Below are positions 34,460 to 44,181 of a stretch of 64,000 nt of DNA, piece after piece. The translations under genes were made by a program, and so were the position numbers. The stretch is taken from NCBI RefSeq assembly GCF_034627025.1, contig NZ_CP141048.1, positions 1,996,001 through 2,060,000 of the forward strand, in the 5' to 3' direction. How positions within the stretch are numbered: the stretch's first letter is position 1; each line of letters starts with the position of its first letter. Under the pieces are notes generated by a model. That model was not told the DNA's origin and searched no databases. It saw only the letters and a list, made by a program, of their open reading frames with translations. The stretch is from Microvirga lotononidis. Lineage in GTDB: Bacteria; Pseudomonadota; Alphaproteobacteria; Rhizobiales; Beijerinckiaceae.

Positions 34460-36052
34460 ATGCCGAGCGACCTGAAGCGTGTGTCCCGCGCTCTGCTTTC
34501 CGTATCCGACAAGTCGGGTCTCGTGGACTTCGCCCGCGCGCTCTCCGAGCGGGGCATCGAGCTGGTGTCCACCGGCGGCACGCACAAAACCTTGAGCGAG
34601 GCGGGCCTGCCCGTGAAGGACGTGAGCGAGCTCACGGGCTTTCCCGAGATGATGGACGGGCGCGTGAAGACGCTCCACCCGTCGGTCCATGGCGGCCTGC
34701 TCGGCATCCGTGAAAATCCCGAGCATCAGGCGGCCATGCTCGCCCACGGCATCCAGCCCATCGATCTCCTGGTGGTGAACCTCTATCCGTTCGAGGCGAC
34801 GGTCGCGGCCGGAAAGCCTTACGACGATTGCATCGAGAACATCGACATCGGCGGTCCCGCGATGATCCGCGCCGCCGCCAAGAACCACGGCGACGTGGCC
34901 GTGGTGGTGGACGGCGCCGATTACGCGTCCGTGCTGGACGACCTCGCCCAGCATGACGGCTCGGTCACGTATACCCTGCGCCGTCGCCTGGCCCAGAAGG
35001 CCTATGCCCGCACGGCCGCCTACGATGCGGCGATCTCCAACTGGTTCGCCGCCGAGATCGGCGAGGCGACCCCGCCCTTCCGGGCGCTCGGCGGCTCCAT
35101 CGCCGAGGTGCTGCGCTACGGCGAGAACCCGCACCAGAGCGCCGCGTTCTACCGCACGCCGGAACAGCGCCCCGGCGTCGCCACCGCCCGCCAGGTGCAG
35201 GGCAAGCAGCTCTCCTACAACAACATCAACGACACCGATGCCGCCTACGAGGCCGTGGCCGAGTTCCTTCCTGAGCGCTCCGCCGCCATCGTGATCGTCA
35301 AGCACGCCAACCCTTGCGGCGTCGCGGAAGGCGCGTCCCTGCGCGAGGCTTACGAGAAGGCGCTTCGCTGCGATCCGGTCTCGGCCTTCGGCGGCATCGT
35401 GGCCATGAACCGGCCGCTCGACGCGGAGGCCGCGAAGGCCATCACGGAGATCTTCACCGAGGTGATCATCGCGCCCGACGCGACCGAGGAGGCGATCGCC
35501 ATCGTGGCGGCCAAGAAGAACCTGCGCCTGCTGCTGGCCGGCGGCCTGCCCGATCCGCGCCAGGAGGGCCTGACGCTGCGCACGGTCGCGGGCGGCTTCC
35601 TGGCCCAGAACCGGGACAACGCGGTGATCGACGCCATGGACCTGAAGGTGGTGACGAAGCGCGCCCCGACAGACCGCGAGCTGGAAGACCTGCGCTTCGC
35701 CTTCCGGGTCGCCAAGCATGTGAAATCGAACGCCATCGTCTACGCCCGGGATCTCGCGACGGTCGGCGTCGGCGCCGGCCAGATGAGCCGCGTCGATTCC
35801 TCCCGCATTGCCGCCTGGAAGGCCGCCGAAGCGGCCAAGGCCGCGGGCCTATCCGAGACCCTCGCCAAGGGCTCGGTCGTTGCCTCCGATGCCTTCTTCC
35901 CCTTCGCGGACGGCCTTCTGGCGGCCGCCGAGGCGGGCGCCACCGCGGTGATCCAGCCCGGCGGCTCCATGCGTGACGACGAGGTCATCAAGGCCGCCGA
36001 CGAGGCCGGCCTCGCCATGGTGTTCACCGGCTACCGGCATTTCCGGCACTAA
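34460..36052 (+). CDS. purH: bifunctional AICAR formyltransferase/IMP cyclohydrolase
   Basis: A 530-aa enzyme for the last two steps of purine synthesis, using 10-formyl-THF. The N-terminal cyclohydrolase shows [15 protein letters not shown] and STGGTHKTL, with [16 protein letters not shown]; the formyltransferase has [14 protein letters not shown], then [13 protein letters not shown] and [11 protein letters not shown], and ends with [15 protein letters not shown] and FTGYRHFRH. Length is normal. ATG at 34460 has 'ggag' 7 bases upstream. A strong hairpin follows. Confidence 0.98.
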   Translation: MPSDLKRVSRALLSVSDKSGLVDFARALSERGIELVSTGGTHKTLSEAGLPVKDVSELTGFPEMMDGRVKTLHPSVHGGLLGIRENPEHQAAMLAHGIQPIDLLVVNLYPFEATVAAGKPYDDCIENIDIGGPAMIRAAAKNHGDVAVVVDGADYASVLDDLAQHDGSVTYTLRRRLAQKAYARTAAYDAAISNWFAAEIGEATPPFRALGGSIAEVLRYGENPHQSAAFYRTPEQRPGVATARQVQGKQLSYNNINDTDAAYEAVAEFLPERSAAIVIVKHANPCGVAEGASLREAYEKALRCDPVSAFGGIVAMNRPLDAEAAKAITEIFTEVIIAPDATEEAIAIVAAKKNLRLLLAGGLPDPRQEGLTLRTVAGGFLAQNRDNAVIDAMDLKVVTKRAPTDRELEDLRFAFRVAKHVKSNAIVYARDLATVGVGAGQMSRVDSSRIAAWKAAEAAKAAGLSETLAKGSVVASDAFFPFADGLLAAAEAGATAVIQPGGSMRDDEVIKAADEAGLAMVFTGYRHFRH

Positions 36053-36056
36053 CAAA

Positions 36057-36089
36057 TCGCTCCCGAACGTGAAACCGCTTCGGGAGCGA
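36057..36089. terminator. bidirectional terminator between purH and the convergent secreted protein
   Basis: An 11-bp perfect stem (tcgctcccgaa with ttcgggagcga, 11-base loop) starts 5 bases after the purH stop. T-rich tracts on both sides are weak (cctttccc on plus, tttgtt on minus). The position between convergent genes supports use on both strands. Confidence 0.75.
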
Positions 36090-36106
36090 CAGCCTTTCCC
36101 GCCCGA

Positions 36107-36781
36107 TCAGTTCGCAGCGAAGCAATAAAAGAGCCCCGCGCCGCCGGTGCTCTTCAGGGCGTCCTGGCTGCATCCGCCGCGCGACGCGTGGGACGAGTTC
36201 CAGGACTTGGCCGGGGGCGACTCATCCAGGCCGCTGCGGTCGTGGTGCCCGAGCATGGCGGCTCCTTCCGTGCCGCTCTTCGTCCAGTTGCCGCAGGTCA
36301 TGTCCTCGCTGCCGGCGAAGGCCGTGCCGTCGGGTTGGGAGCCGGTCAGCATGTCGTGCTCGTTCGGCTGGTCGCCCCGGCCCTTCACCGGCTCGCCCTT
36401 CTCGGTCAAGGCCGTCTGCTTGGTGAGATTGTTGGCAGGCCCGTGCAGGTCCGCCACGTCCTTGGCGATCACGACGCCCTTGGCGTTCTGCCAGGGCCCG
36501 CGTCCGATGCGGTCCTTGGCGTTGACGGACGTGCCGCCGCCCGAGGCTTGAGTCGAGAGATAGGCCCGCCAAACCTTCCCGCGGATGCCGGCGGCTTCCG
36601 CCAGGCTTTGGCAATGCCGGTCCGCTCCCTCGAGCCCGCCCAGATCCGCGCCCTTGCCTGAACCCACGCTGGTGACGAAGAACGTCGTGTCCTGGGCGCT
36701 CTGCGCCAGAGCGGAGCCCGTGGGCACGAGGGCGAGCAGCCCGATTGCGGCCAAGAGCCGGCCGCCATTCATGATGTGCAT
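36107..36781 (-). CDS. secreted protein with lectin-like/DUF domain
   Basis: A 224-aa exported protein. Signal peptide MHIMNGGRLLAAIGLLALVP, cleaved after ALAQ. The mature part has TTFFVTSVGSGKGADLGGLE, ADRHCQSLAEAAG and VWRAYLSTQASGGG with several cysteines near the end (GGCSQDALK, FYCFAAN), a plan known from conserved alphaproteobacterial secreted proteins related to collectin/endostatin-type folds. Function unknown. ATG at 36781 has a strong aaggagga site 6 bases upstream. Confidence 0.8.
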   Translation of the reverse strand: MHIMNGGRLLAAIGLLALVPTGSALAQSAQDTTFFVTSVGSGKGADLGGLEGADRHCQSLAEAAGIRGKVWRAYLSTQASGGGTSVNAKDRIGRGPWQNAKGVVIAKDVADLHGPANNLTKQTALTEKGEPVKGRGDQPNEHDMLTGSQPDGTAFAGSEDMTCGNWTKSGTEGAAMLGHHDRSGLDESPPAKSWNSSHASRGGCSQDALKSTGGAGLFYCFAAN

Positions 36782-36910
36782 TGTTCTTCCTCCTTGGGGA
36801 TCGAGACCGTCCTTGTTCGCGACGGACGGTTCCAGAGACAATCCTGACAGAAGAAACATTCCCTTCTCACGGCGTTTTGAGGGCATGGGAGAGCCATTCC
36901 GAGGGGGCCG

Positions 36911-37798
36911 TCAGGCCTCCTTGCGCAGATGCTCCACCAGCTGCCTGGCCGAGGGCGGGAGGTCCTTGAGGGACCGGATGCAGAGGGTGAGGTCGCGGGC
37001 GGCCCAGGCATCCTCCAGCTCGACCGGCACGATGGCCGTGGTCCGGGCGGCGCGGCGGGCGGTGGTTTCGGGCACGATGCCGAGCCCCACGCCGGCCTCC
37101 ACCATGCGGCAGACCGCATCGAAGCTGCGCAGCTGCACCCGCAGGCGGATGGGCTTGCCGGTCCGCGTCGCCTTGCCGGCGAGGAAACGCTGGAGGGCGC
37201 TCGCCCGGTCGAGGCCGACGAAATCGTGTTCCAGCACTTCGGCGAACGGGATGCTGGCGCGGGACGCGAGGGGATGCCCTTTCGGCACGACGAGCACGAA
37301 GCGGTCGCTGCGGAACGGATAAGTCTCCAGGCGGCCCGTATCGACGGTGCCGGCCACGATGCCGAGATCGCCGACCCCCTCGGCGATCAGGCCCACGATC
37401 TCGTCGCTCAACCGTTCCTCCAGGTCGATCGAGACGTGCGGATGCTCGGCCAGGAAGGCGCCGAGCGCCTCCGGCAGGAACTCCGTGAGGGCGTTGGTGT
37501 TGGAGAGGATCCGGATCTGGCCCGTGAGACCGCCCGTATAGGTGCCCAGATCCTCGCGCAGGCGCTCGGCCCCTGCGAGGAGGATGCGGGCATGCTGGAG
37601 CAGGGTTCGGCCGGCAGGCGTCGGGGTCACCCCGGCGCGGGTCCGCAGGAGCAGGGGGGCGCCGAGGGATTTTTCCATGTTGCGGATGCGGGTGCTCGCC
37701 GCCGCCAGCGCCAGATGGGCCCGCTCGGCCCCGTGGGTGATGCTGCCGGCCTCGACCACGTGGCGGAAGAGGCTCAGGTCCGTCAGATCGAATTGCAT
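36911..37798 (-). CDS. LysR-family transcriptional regulator
   Basis: A 295-aa regulator. The N-terminal winged helix includes FRHVVEAGSITHGAERAHLA and RIRNMEKSLGAPLLLR, then a linker helix and the two-lobed effector domain (RILSNTNALTEFLPEAL, VPKGHPLA, GVGLGIVPE). It is divergent from sdhC with 200 bp between, so it may regulate the sdh operon or itself; the effector is unknown. An inverted repeat (ccttcg/cgaagg) lies 7 bases upstream of its ATG. Confidence 0.93.
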   Translation of the reverse strand: MQFDLTDLSLFRHVVEAGSITHGAERAHLALAAASTRIRNMEKSLGAPLLLRTRAGVTPTPAGRTLLQHARILLAGAERLREDLGTYTGGLTGQIRILSNTNALTEFLPEALGAFLAEHPHVSIDLEERLSDEIVGLIAEGVGDLGIVAGTVDTGRLETYPFRSDRFVLVVPKGHPLASRASIPFAEVLEHDFVGLDRASALQRFLAGKATRTGKPIRLRVQLRSFDAVCRMVEAGVGLGIVPETTARRAARTTAIVPVELEDAWAARDLTLCIRSLKDLPPSARQLVEHLRKEA

Positions 37799-37804
37799 AG
37801 GTAT

Positions 37805-37823
37805 CCTTCGTCAAACGCGAAGG
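37805..37823. promoter_or_regulatory. inverted repeat next to the LysR gene start, candidate operator
   Basis: ccttcg, a 7-base spacer and cgaagg: a perfect 6-bp inverted repeat directly upstream of the LysR start, overlapping its ribosome binding region. LysR proteins often bind such sites for autoregulation; this is inferred. Confidence 0.4.
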
Positions 37824-37998
37824 GAGATAAGAATAATTAAAAATTGTCCTATAAGCGACCCTATAGCAAACTTCGCGGCCGACGAAGTGTGTCTCCTGCC
37901 GCTGATCCGGCGGAAGGCGCATTGCGGTGTTGCCGCGCTTCCGTTACGAACCGTTCCAAACTACGGGCGGCCGACGTCGCCGATCAGGAGTGAACACC

Positions 37999-38394
37999 AT
38001 GGCTGAGGCGAAAGTGGCCCCGCGGCCCCTGTCCCCGCATCTTCAGATTTACCGGTGGAGCTGGACGATGGCGATGTCCGTCGCCCATCGCATCACGGGC
38101 ATCGCGCTCTATGGCGGCATCGCGCTGTTCGCCATCTGGCTCGTGGCCCTGGCCTCCGGGCCGTCGGCTTTTAACGCCGTGCAATGGTTCTTCGGCTCGC
38201 CCCTCGGGTACCTGATCCTGTTCGTCTACACCTGGATCCTGATGCACCACATGCTGGGCGGCGTGCGCCACCTGGTATGGGATTTCGGCTACGGCATGGA
38301 GCCGGAGCAGCGCATCAACATGGCCCGCTTCACCCTCGTCGGCTCGGTCGCGCTCACGCTGGCGATCTGGGTCGTCGCCTTCATCGCCTTCTAA
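37999..38394 (+). CDS. sdhC: succinate dehydrogenase cytochrome b556 subunit
   Basis: A 131-aa membrane subunit of complex II. It has PRPLSPHLQIYRWSWTMAMS with SVAHRITGIAL (quinone/heme region), three spans and the heme His in MHHMLGGVRHLVWD. Start ATG at 37999 has 'aggag' 7 bases upstream. First gene of sdhCDAB; the next gene starts 13 bases on. Confidence 0.96.
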   Translation: MAEAKVAPRPLSPHLQIYRWSWTMAMSVAHRITGIALYGGIALFAIWLVALASGPSAFNAVQWFFGSPLGYLILFVYTWILMHHMLGGVRHLVWDFGYGMEPEQRINMARFTLVGSVALTLAIWVVAFIAF

Positions 38395-38407
38395 AGGAGC
38401 AGGATCC

Positions 38408-38827
38408 ATGGCCGACAACAGGGCTGATACCCGCGTTTCCATGCGCACCCCGCTCGCCCGCGTGAAGGGCCTCGGCGCCTCCGGGCATGGGGTCGAGCAT
38501 TGGTGGCTCCACCGCGTCACGGCGGTGTCGAACGTCCCCCTCATCATCTCCTTCGTGATCATCGTCGCGGCGCTGGCTCATTCCCCGTCCTACCAGGAGG
38601 CCATCGCGGTCATCTCGCATCCGCTGGTGGCGATCATCCTCATCCTCGCGGTGATCTCGGTCGTGAACCACATGCGCCTCGGCATGCAGATCGTCATCGA
38701 GGACTACGTCCACGACAAGGGCCCGAAGATCGCGGCCGTCATCGCGAACAACTTCTACGCCGTGATCGTCGGGGTGGCCTGCCTCTATGCCATCCTCAAG
38801 GTCAGCCTCGGCCGCATCTTGCTTTAA
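38408..38827 (+). CDS. sdhD: succinate dehydrogenase hydrophobic membrane anchor
   Basis: A 139-aa protein with three spans ([55 protein letters not shown]) and the family lead [20 protein letters not shown]. It anchors SdhAB and helps bind heme and quinone. Spacing to sdhC (13 bases) and sdhA (11 bases) marks one operon. Confidence 0.95.
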   Translation: MADNRADTRVSMRTPLARVKGLGASGHGVEHWWLHRVTAVSNVPLIISFVIIVAALAHSPSYQEAIAVISHPLVAIILILAVISVVNHMRLGMQIVIEDYVHDKGPKIAAVIANNFYAVIVGVACLYAILKVSLGRILL

Positions 38828-38838
38828 GGAATTCACAC

Positions 38839-40662
38839 ATGGCTCAAGCAACGAACGGCGCCGCCGTCAACGGCAAGGCCTATACCATCATCGATCATAC
38901 CTTCGACGTGGTGATCGTGGGCGCGGGCGGCGCGGGCCTTCGCGCCACCGTCGGCTGCTCGCAGGCCGGCCTGCGCACCGCCTGCATCACCAAGGTGTTC
39001 CCGACCCGCTCGCACACGGTGGCGGCGCAGGGCGGCATCTCCGCGTCGCTGGGCAACATGGGGCCGGACGATTGGCGCTGGCACATGTACGACACCGTGA
39101 AGGGCTCGGACTGGCTCGGCGACCAGGACGCCATCGAGTATCTCGTGCGCAACGCGCCCGCCGCCGTCTACGAGCTGGAGCACTGGGGCGTTCCCTTCTC
39201 CCGCACGGCCGAGGGCAAGATCTACCAGCGTCCCTTCGGCGGCATGACCACCGATTTCGGCAAGGGCACCGCCCAGCGCACCTGCGCGGCTGCCGACCGT
39301 ACGGGCCACGCGATCCTGCACACGCTCTACGGCCAGGCGGTGAAGAACCAGACCAACTTCTTCATCGAGTATTTCGCCCTCGACCTGATGATGGATTCCG
39401 ACGGCCGCTGCGTCGGCGTCGTGGCGCTGAACCAGTCCACCGGCGAGATCCACCGCTTCCGCGCCCACATGACGATCCTCGCCACGGGCGGCTACGGACG
39501 CGCCTATTTCTCGGCGACGTCGGCCCATACCTGCACGGGCGACGGCAACGCCATGGTGCTGCGCGCCGGCTTGCCGCTGCAGGACATGGAGTTCGTGCAG
39601 TTCCACCCGACCGGCATCTACGGCTCGGGCTGCCTCATCACCGAGGGCGCGCGCGGCGAGGGCGGGTACCTCACCAACTCGGAAGGCGAGCGCTTCATGG
39701 AGCGCTATGCCCCGTCCGCCAAGGACCTCGCCTCCCGTGACGTGGTCTCGCGCGCCATGACCATGGAGATCCGCGCCGGTCGCGGCGTGGGCAAGAACAA
39801 GGACCACATCTATCTCCACCTCGACCACCTCGACCCGAAGATTCTGCACGAGCGCCTGCCCGGCATTTCGGAAAGCGCGAAGATCTTCGCGGGCGTCGAC
39901 GTGACGAAGGAGCCGATCCCGGTCCTGCCGACCGTTCACTACAACATGGGCGGCATCCCGACGAATTATCACGGCGAAGTGCTGACGCTTAAGAACGGCA
40001 ACCCGGACACGGTGGTGCCGGGCCTGATGGCGCTCGGCGAAGCGGCCTGCGTGTCCGTGCACGGCGCGAACCGCCTCGGCTCGAACTCGCTCATCGACCT
40101 CGTGGTGTTCGGCCGCGCGGCCGGCCTGCGCTGCGCCGAGATCCTGGAGCCGAACGCCCGCCACGCGGACCTGCCGAAGAGCGCCGACGAGCTCGCGCTC
40201 TCGCGCCTCGACAAGTTCCGCTACGCCAACGGATCGACCCCGACCGCCGAGCTGCGCCTCCAGATGCAGAAGACCATGCAGAACAACTGCGCGGTGTTCC
40301 GCACCGGCGAGGTCCTGGAAGAGGGCCGCAAGCTCATCCACGACGTGTGGAGCGCCTCCGCCGACATCAAGGTCACGGACCGCTCGCTGATCTGGAACAC
40401 CGACCTCCTCGAGACGCTGGAGTTCGACAACCTGATCGGACAGGCCGTCGTCACCATGGAGGGTGCTGCGAACCGTCAGGAATCCCGCGGCGCCCATGCC
40501 CGCGAGGACTTCACCGAGCGCGACGACAAGAACTGGATGAAGCACACGCTGGCGTGGCTCGACGACACCTCCCACAAGGTGACCCTCAATTACCGCCCGG
40601 TGCACACCTACACCATGTCGAACGACATCCAGTACATCGAGCCCAAGGCTCGCGTGTACTAA
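38839..40662 (+). CDS. sdhA: succinate dehydrogenase flavoprotein subunit
   Basis: A 607-aa FAD subunit that oxidises succinate to fumarate. Rossmann motif [16 protein letters not shown], covalent-FAD site with the His in [18 protein letters not shown], active-site region [21 protein letters not shown], and the C-terminal [15 protein letters not shown] [11 protein letters not shown]. Full length. ATG at 38839 with 'aagga' upstream. The DUF1674 gene at 28428 could encode its assembly factor. Confidence 0.98.
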   Translation: MAQATNGAAVNGKAYTIIDHTFDVVIVGAGGAGLRATVGCSQAGLRTACITKVFPTRSHTVAAQGGISASLGNMGPDDWRWHMYDTVKGSDWLGDQDAIEYLVRNAPAAVYELEHWGVPFSRTAEGKIYQRPFGGMTTDFGKGTAQRTCAAADRTGHAILHTLYGQAVKNQTNFFIEYFALDLMMDSDGRCVGVVALNQSTGEIHRFRAHMTILATGGYGRAYFSATSAHTCTGDGNAMVLRAGLPLQDMEFVQFHPTGIYGSGCLITEGARGEGGYLTNSEGERFMERYAPSAKDLASRDVVSRAMTMEIRAGRGVGKNKDHIYLHLDHLDPKILHERLPGISESAKIFAGVDVTKEPIPVLPTVHYNMGGIPTNYHGEVLTLKNGNPDTVVPGLMALGEAACVSVHGANRLGSNSLIDLVVFGRAAGLRCAEILEPNARHADLPKSADELALSRLDKFRYANGSTPTAELRLQMQKTMQNNCAVFRTGEVLEEGRKLIHDVWSASADIKVTDRSLIWNTDLLETLEFDNLIGQAVVTMEGAANRQESRGAHAREDFTERDDKNWMKHTLAWLDDTSHKVTLNYRPVHTYTMSNDIQYIEPKARVY

Positions 40663-40677
40663 GGAAGACGAAAAACG

Positions 40678-41460
40678 ATGGCTCAGTTCACTCTTCCCAA
40701 AAACTCCAAGTACACCGAAGGCAAGTCCTGGCCGAAGCCGGCCGGCGCCACCAACGTCCAGGAATTCCGCATCTACCGCTGGAACCCGGACGACGGGCAG
40801 AACCCGCGCATCGACACCTATTACGTCGACCGGGACGATTGCGGCCCGATGGTTCTCGACGCGCTTTTGTGGATCAAGAACAACGTCGACTCGACGCTGG
40901 TCTTCCGCCGCTCCTGCCGTGAGGGCATCTGCGGCTCCTGCGCCATGAACATCATGGGCGGCAACACGCTGGCCTGCACGCTGGGCATCGACGATTGCGG
41001 GTCGGATTCCATCAAGATCTATCCGCTGCCGCACATGCCGGTGCTGAAGGATCTGGTGCCGGACCTGACGAGTTTCTTCGCCCAGCACGCCTCCGTCGAG
41101 CCCTGGCTCCAGACGGAGACGCCGGCGCCGGAGACCGAGTGGCGCCAGACGCCGGAGGAGCGTTCCAAGCTCGACGGCCTCTACGAGTGCATTCTCTGCG
41201 CCTGCTGCACCACCTCCTGCCCGAGCTATTGGTGGAACGGCGACCGGTTCCTGGGACCCGCGGCCCTGCTCCAGGCCTATCGCTGGCTCATCGACAGCCG
41301 CGACGAGAACACCGGCGAGCGCCTCGACAACCTGCATGATCCGTTCCGGCTCTATCGCTGCCACACGATCATGAATTGCGCCAACACCTGCCCCAAGGGC
41401 CTGAACCCGGCCAAGGCCATCGCCGAGGTCAAGAAGATGATGGTCGCGCGGGTGGTGTGA
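40678..41460 (+). CDS. sdhB: succinate dehydrogenase iron-sulfur subunit
   Basis: A 260-aa electron-transfer subunit. The [2Fe-2S] ligands are in [16 protein letters not shown] with the later NTLAC; the [4Fe-4S] and [3Fe-4S] ligands are in [16 protein letters not shown] and [17 protein letters not shown]. Last gene of the operon; a strong terminator follows 42 bases after its stop. Confidence 0.98.
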   Translation: MAQFTLPKNSKYTEGKSWPKPAGATNVQEFRIYRWNPDDGQNPRIDTYYVDRDDCGPMVLDALLWIKNNVDSTLVFRRSCREGICGSCAMNIMGGNTLACTLGIDDCGSDSIKIYPLPHMPVLKDLVPDLTSFFAQHASVEPWLQTETPAPETEWRQTPEERSKLDGLYECILCACCTTSCPSYWWNGDRFLGPAALLQAYRWLIDSRDENTGERLDNLHDPFRLYRCHTIMNCANTCPKGLNPAKAIAEVKKMMVARVV

Positions 41461-41502
41461 CAGGACGAGACGCCTAGCGCGATCGCCAAGTTCTATTGTA
41501 AC

Positions 41503-41540
41503 ACTCCGGGCTGGGATGACACCACGCCCGGAGTTTTCTT
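41503..41540 (+). terminator. terminator of the sdh operon, overlapping the next gene's ribosome binding site
   Basis: Perfect 9-bp stem actccgggc/gcccggagt (41503-41511 and 41526-41534), followed by 'tttctt' and then directly the ATG of the next gene at 41541. The 'ggag' in the 3' arm is the only ribosome binding site candidate for that gene, so the hairpin would both stop sdh transcripts and hide this site in any read-through RNA. Confidence 0.85.
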
Positions 41541-42068
41541 ATGCCGGTTCTGCTCGCAATCATCGGTGCCCTTGGGGCAGCTGCCTTCTGGTACTATCGC
41601 CTGCGCGACGTGGGGCGTGCCGCCCACGAAGTGGTCGATGCCGCCCAGCGCGTGCGCGGCGCCTATCGGCGTAAGCGATTCAGGACCAAGGCCGAGAGTT
41701 CACCCATCGAGGCCGTCGAGGACCCCGCTGCGGCCGCAGCCGCGATGCTCATTGCCCTGGCATCTGAGCAGGGCACCCTGAGCCTCGCCGCGGAGCGGGC
41801 GATCAAGGCCGAAATGGAGCAGGTCATGGGCCTGTCCTCGGTGGACGAGGTCTTCACCTTCGCCAGATGGGTCGCGGACCACGCGACCGATCCCAACACC
41901 CTGTCGCTCCGGTTCTCCAGGCTTTGGCTGGCGGCGCTGCAGCCTTCGGAGCGCATGGATCTCCATGCCATGGCGGCTCGCATCGCTGCCATCGACGGAG
42001 AGCCAACCCCGATCCAGGTCAACTGCCTCAAAATGCTGAAAGATCGTCTCGCCTTGACTCGAAGCTAA
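41541..42068 (+). CDS. hypothetical protein with N-terminal membrane span, TerB-like
   Basis: A 175-aa protein: membrane span at residues 2-19 (PVLLAIIGALGAAAFWYY), basic stretch (RGAYRRKRFR), then a helical domain (residues 60-170, with AAAAMLIALASEQGTLSLAAER and AARIAAIDGEPTPIQVN) that resembles TerB or DjlA-type domains. Function unknown. Its start follows the sdh terminator immediately and its ribosome site 'ggag' is part of that hairpin. Confidence 0.75.
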   Translation: MPVLLAIIGALGAAAFWYYRLRDVGRAAHEVVDAAQRVRGAYRRKRFRTKAESSPIEAVEDPAAAAAAMLIALASEQGTLSLAAERAIKAEMEQVMGLSSVDEVFTFARWVADHATDPNTLSLRFSRLWLAALQPSERMDLHAMAARIAAIDGEPTPIQVNCLKMLKDRLALTRS

Positions 42069-42127
42069 TCTCTGCCATTTGACGGTAGCCCGCCCATCAC
42101 GATCCCAAGAGTAAAGCACCTGCCGCG

Positions 42128-42724
42128 ATGATGATGAAAAGTCGTTATGCCCTGACTGCCGCTCTGTGCTCCGCCCTCGCGCTCGGCGCATGCTCTTCGA
42201 CCCGCCTCGGCGGACCGCCGGTCCGCGGCGCTGCGGCGGCGCCGATCACGGAGGCTCCTCCAGTCGAAGCCGTTCCGTCCGGGCCGATCGAGGCGTCCCC
42301 GCTGCCGCCGATCGCCGGCGCGCCCATCGCCCCCGGCATGACGGCTCCCCCGGCCGGCGGGACCGAGATCGCGGGCCTTCCGCCCGCGCCTCCGCCGCCA
42401 ACCATCGGCGGGCCTGCCCCCGCGCCGGCTCCCGCCCCGGCTCCGACGAGCCGCACCGCCATGGTGGGCAACTGGAGCGTTCAGACCTCCGGGGGCTCCT
42501 GCCGGGTCCAGCTTTCCAGCTCTCCCGCGCTCGATCTCTACCGGGCCTCCGCGTCCGGTTGCTCCAACCAGGACTTGTCCAAGGTCAATGCCTGGGATTA
42601 CCGCGACGGCGAGGTCTATCTCTACCAGACCGGCGGCTCGGTGACGGCGCGCCTGCGCGGATCCTCCTCGTCGCTCAGCGGCGTTCTCGCCAAGTCCGGC
42701 GCACCGCTCAGCCTGACGCGGTGA
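42128..42724 (+). CDS. Omp19-like AprI/Inh-family lipoprotein
   Basis: A 198-aa outer-membrane-type lipoprotein. Signal with lipobox LGAC (Cys22), a long proline/alanine-rich spacer (residues 30-110, PAPAPAPAPAPTSR), and a C-terminal domain MVGNWSVQTSGGSCRVQLSS to LSGVLAKSGAPLSLTR with two cysteines, which fits the AprI/Inh metalloprotease inhibitor fold and the layout of Brucella Omp19. It would inhibit proteases in the periplasm or at the surface. Three ATGs in a row start the gene; no strong ribosome site is seen. Confidence 0.85.
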   Translation: MMMKSRYALTAALCSALALGACSSTRLGGPPVRGAAAAPITEAPPVEAVPSGPIEASPLPPIAGAPIAPGMTAPPAGGTEIAGLPPAPPPPTIGGPAPAPAPAPAPTSRTAMVGNWSVQTSGGSCRVQLSSSPALDLYRASASGCSNQDLSKVNAWDYRDGEVYLYQTGGSVTARLRGSSSSLSGVLAKSGAPLSLTR

Positions 42725-42739
42725 TGATGAGCGAGCCCC

Positions 42740-42830
42740 CGTCATGGCCGGCCTTGTGCCGGCCATCTCGATTCTGAAAGGCCCGGGCTCTGCAAAAAGC
42801 GGGATCACCGGCACAAGGCCGGTGATGACG
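42740..42830. repeat. REP-like palindromic repeat 2
   Basis: Nearly the same as repeat 1: cgtcatggccggccttgtg at the left, ggatcaccggcacaaggcc and ggtgatgacg at the right; the middle differs. It lies between the lipoprotein gene and zapE. Confidence 0.75.
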
Positions 42831-42936
42831 TGGTGGGTGAATGTATGGACGGCCAGACGCGAGAACGGCCGTTTTTCCAACCCTGCTGTCCTCAAGACGT
42901 TTGCGCTCCAGGGCCGGGAGGGGTATCGGTCATCCC

Positions 42937-44121
42937 GTGAACGACACGTCCTATTCCTCGCCTCAATCCATCACGTCCCGCTATCAAGCCCTGGTCACGT
43001 CGGGCGCCATCGAGCGCGATCCGGCGCAGGTCGCCCTGCTCAAGCGGCTCGATGCCCTCGCCGGGAGCCTCGCCAACCATCGTCTCGCGCGCAAGCCCAG
43101 CGCCCTCGGCTGGCTGTTCGGCAAGAAGAGCACGGAAACGCCCAAAGGGCTTTACGTCTGGGGCTCGGTCGGGCGCGGCAAGACCATGCTGATGGACCTG
43201 TTCTTCGAGGCGCTGCCCGTGCGGCGCAAGCGCCGGGTCCATTTCCACGCCTTCATGGCCGATGTGCACGGGCGCATTCACGAGTATCGGCAGAAACTGA
43301 AAAGCGGGATTGTCACGGGCGACGATCCCATCGCGCCCGTGGCGGACGCTTTGGCCCAGGAGGCCTGGGTGCTGTGCTTCGACGAGTTCACCGTCACGGA
43401 CATCGCCGACGCCATGATCCTCGGGCGCCTGTTCACGGCGCTCTTCGCCCATGGGGTCGTGGTGGTCGCCACCTCCAACGTGGAACCGGACCGGCTCTAC
43501 GAGGGCGGCCTCAACCGTTCGCTCTTCCTGCCCTTCATCGGGCTGTTGCAGGAGCGGATGACGGTGGTGAAGCTCGAGTCCCGCACGGATTTCCGGCTCG
43601 AGAAGCTCGCCGGAAGCCCGGTCTTCTATGCGCCGGCCGACAACCACGCTCACCTTGCGCTCACCCGCGCCTTCAAGAGCCTGACGGGCCGCGAGAGCGG
43701 CAAGCCGCTGACGCTGACGGTCAAGGGCCATCCCGTCGAGGTGCCCCAGGCGGCCGGCGGCGTGGCGCGCTTCTCCTTCGCAGATCTCTGCTCCAAGCCC
43801 CTGGGGGCCGCCGATTACCTTGCAGTCGCCGAGGAGTTCCACACGGTTGTTCTCGACAACATCCCGGCCATGTCCTTCGAGCGGCGCAACGAGGCCAAGC
43901 GCTTCATCCTGCTCATCGATGCCCTCTACGATGCCCATGTGAAGCTCCTCGCTTCCGCAGAGGCCGAGGTTCATGAGCTCTATCGCGCCGACAGCGGCCG
44001 CGAGGCGTTCGAGTTCGATCGCACGGTGTCCCGCCTCATCGAGATGCGCTCCGAAGAATACCTGTCCCTGCCGCATGGACGGGAAAAGTCCAGTAGTTCC
44101 GAAGGATTGGTCGAGACGTAA
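42937..44121 (+). CDS. zapE: AFG1-like ATPase, cell division protein ZapE
   Basis: A 394-aa ATPase. The Walker A motif is YVWGSVGRGKTMLMDLFF, Walker B is VLCFDEFTVTDIADA, sensor regions follow (VVVATSNVEPDRLYEGGL). ZapE interacts with FtsZ in E. coli; the mitochondrial homologue is LACE1/AFG1. GTG at 42937 gives the usual N-terminus (VNDTSYSSPQSITSRYQAL); the frame is open to an ATG at 42841 which lies close to the repeat and seems less likely. In many relatives zapE neighbours mdh and the suc genes, as here. Confidence 0.92.
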   Translation: MNDTSYSSPQSITSRYQALVTSGAIERDPAQVALLKRLDALAGSLANHRLARKPSALGWLFGKKSTETPKGLYVWGSVGRGKTMLMDLFFEALPVRRKRRVHFHAFMADVHGRIHEYRQKLKSGIVTGDDPIAPVADALAQEAWVLCFDEFTVTDIADAMILGRLFTALFAHGVVVVATSNVEPDRLYEGGLNRSLFLPFIGLLQERMTVVKLESRTDFRLEKLAGSPVFYAPADNHAHLALTRAFKSLTGRESGKPLTLTVKGHPVEVPQAAGGVARFSFADLCSKPLGAADYLAVAEEFHTVVLDNIPAMSFERRNEAKRFILLIDALYDAHVKLLASAEAEVHELYRADSGREAFEFDRTVSRLIEMRSEEYLSLPHGREKSSSSEGLVET

Positions 44122-44181
44122 CGCACGTGCGCACCCGATGGCCGCGTCAGCGAAAACGGGTCCGCACCATGCACTCGCGGC

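Noticed and set aside
38833..41364. An 843-codon open frame on the minus strand
   Set aside because: It is antisense to sdhA and sdhB, whose products are unmistakable; long antisense frames are expected in high-GC coding DNA.
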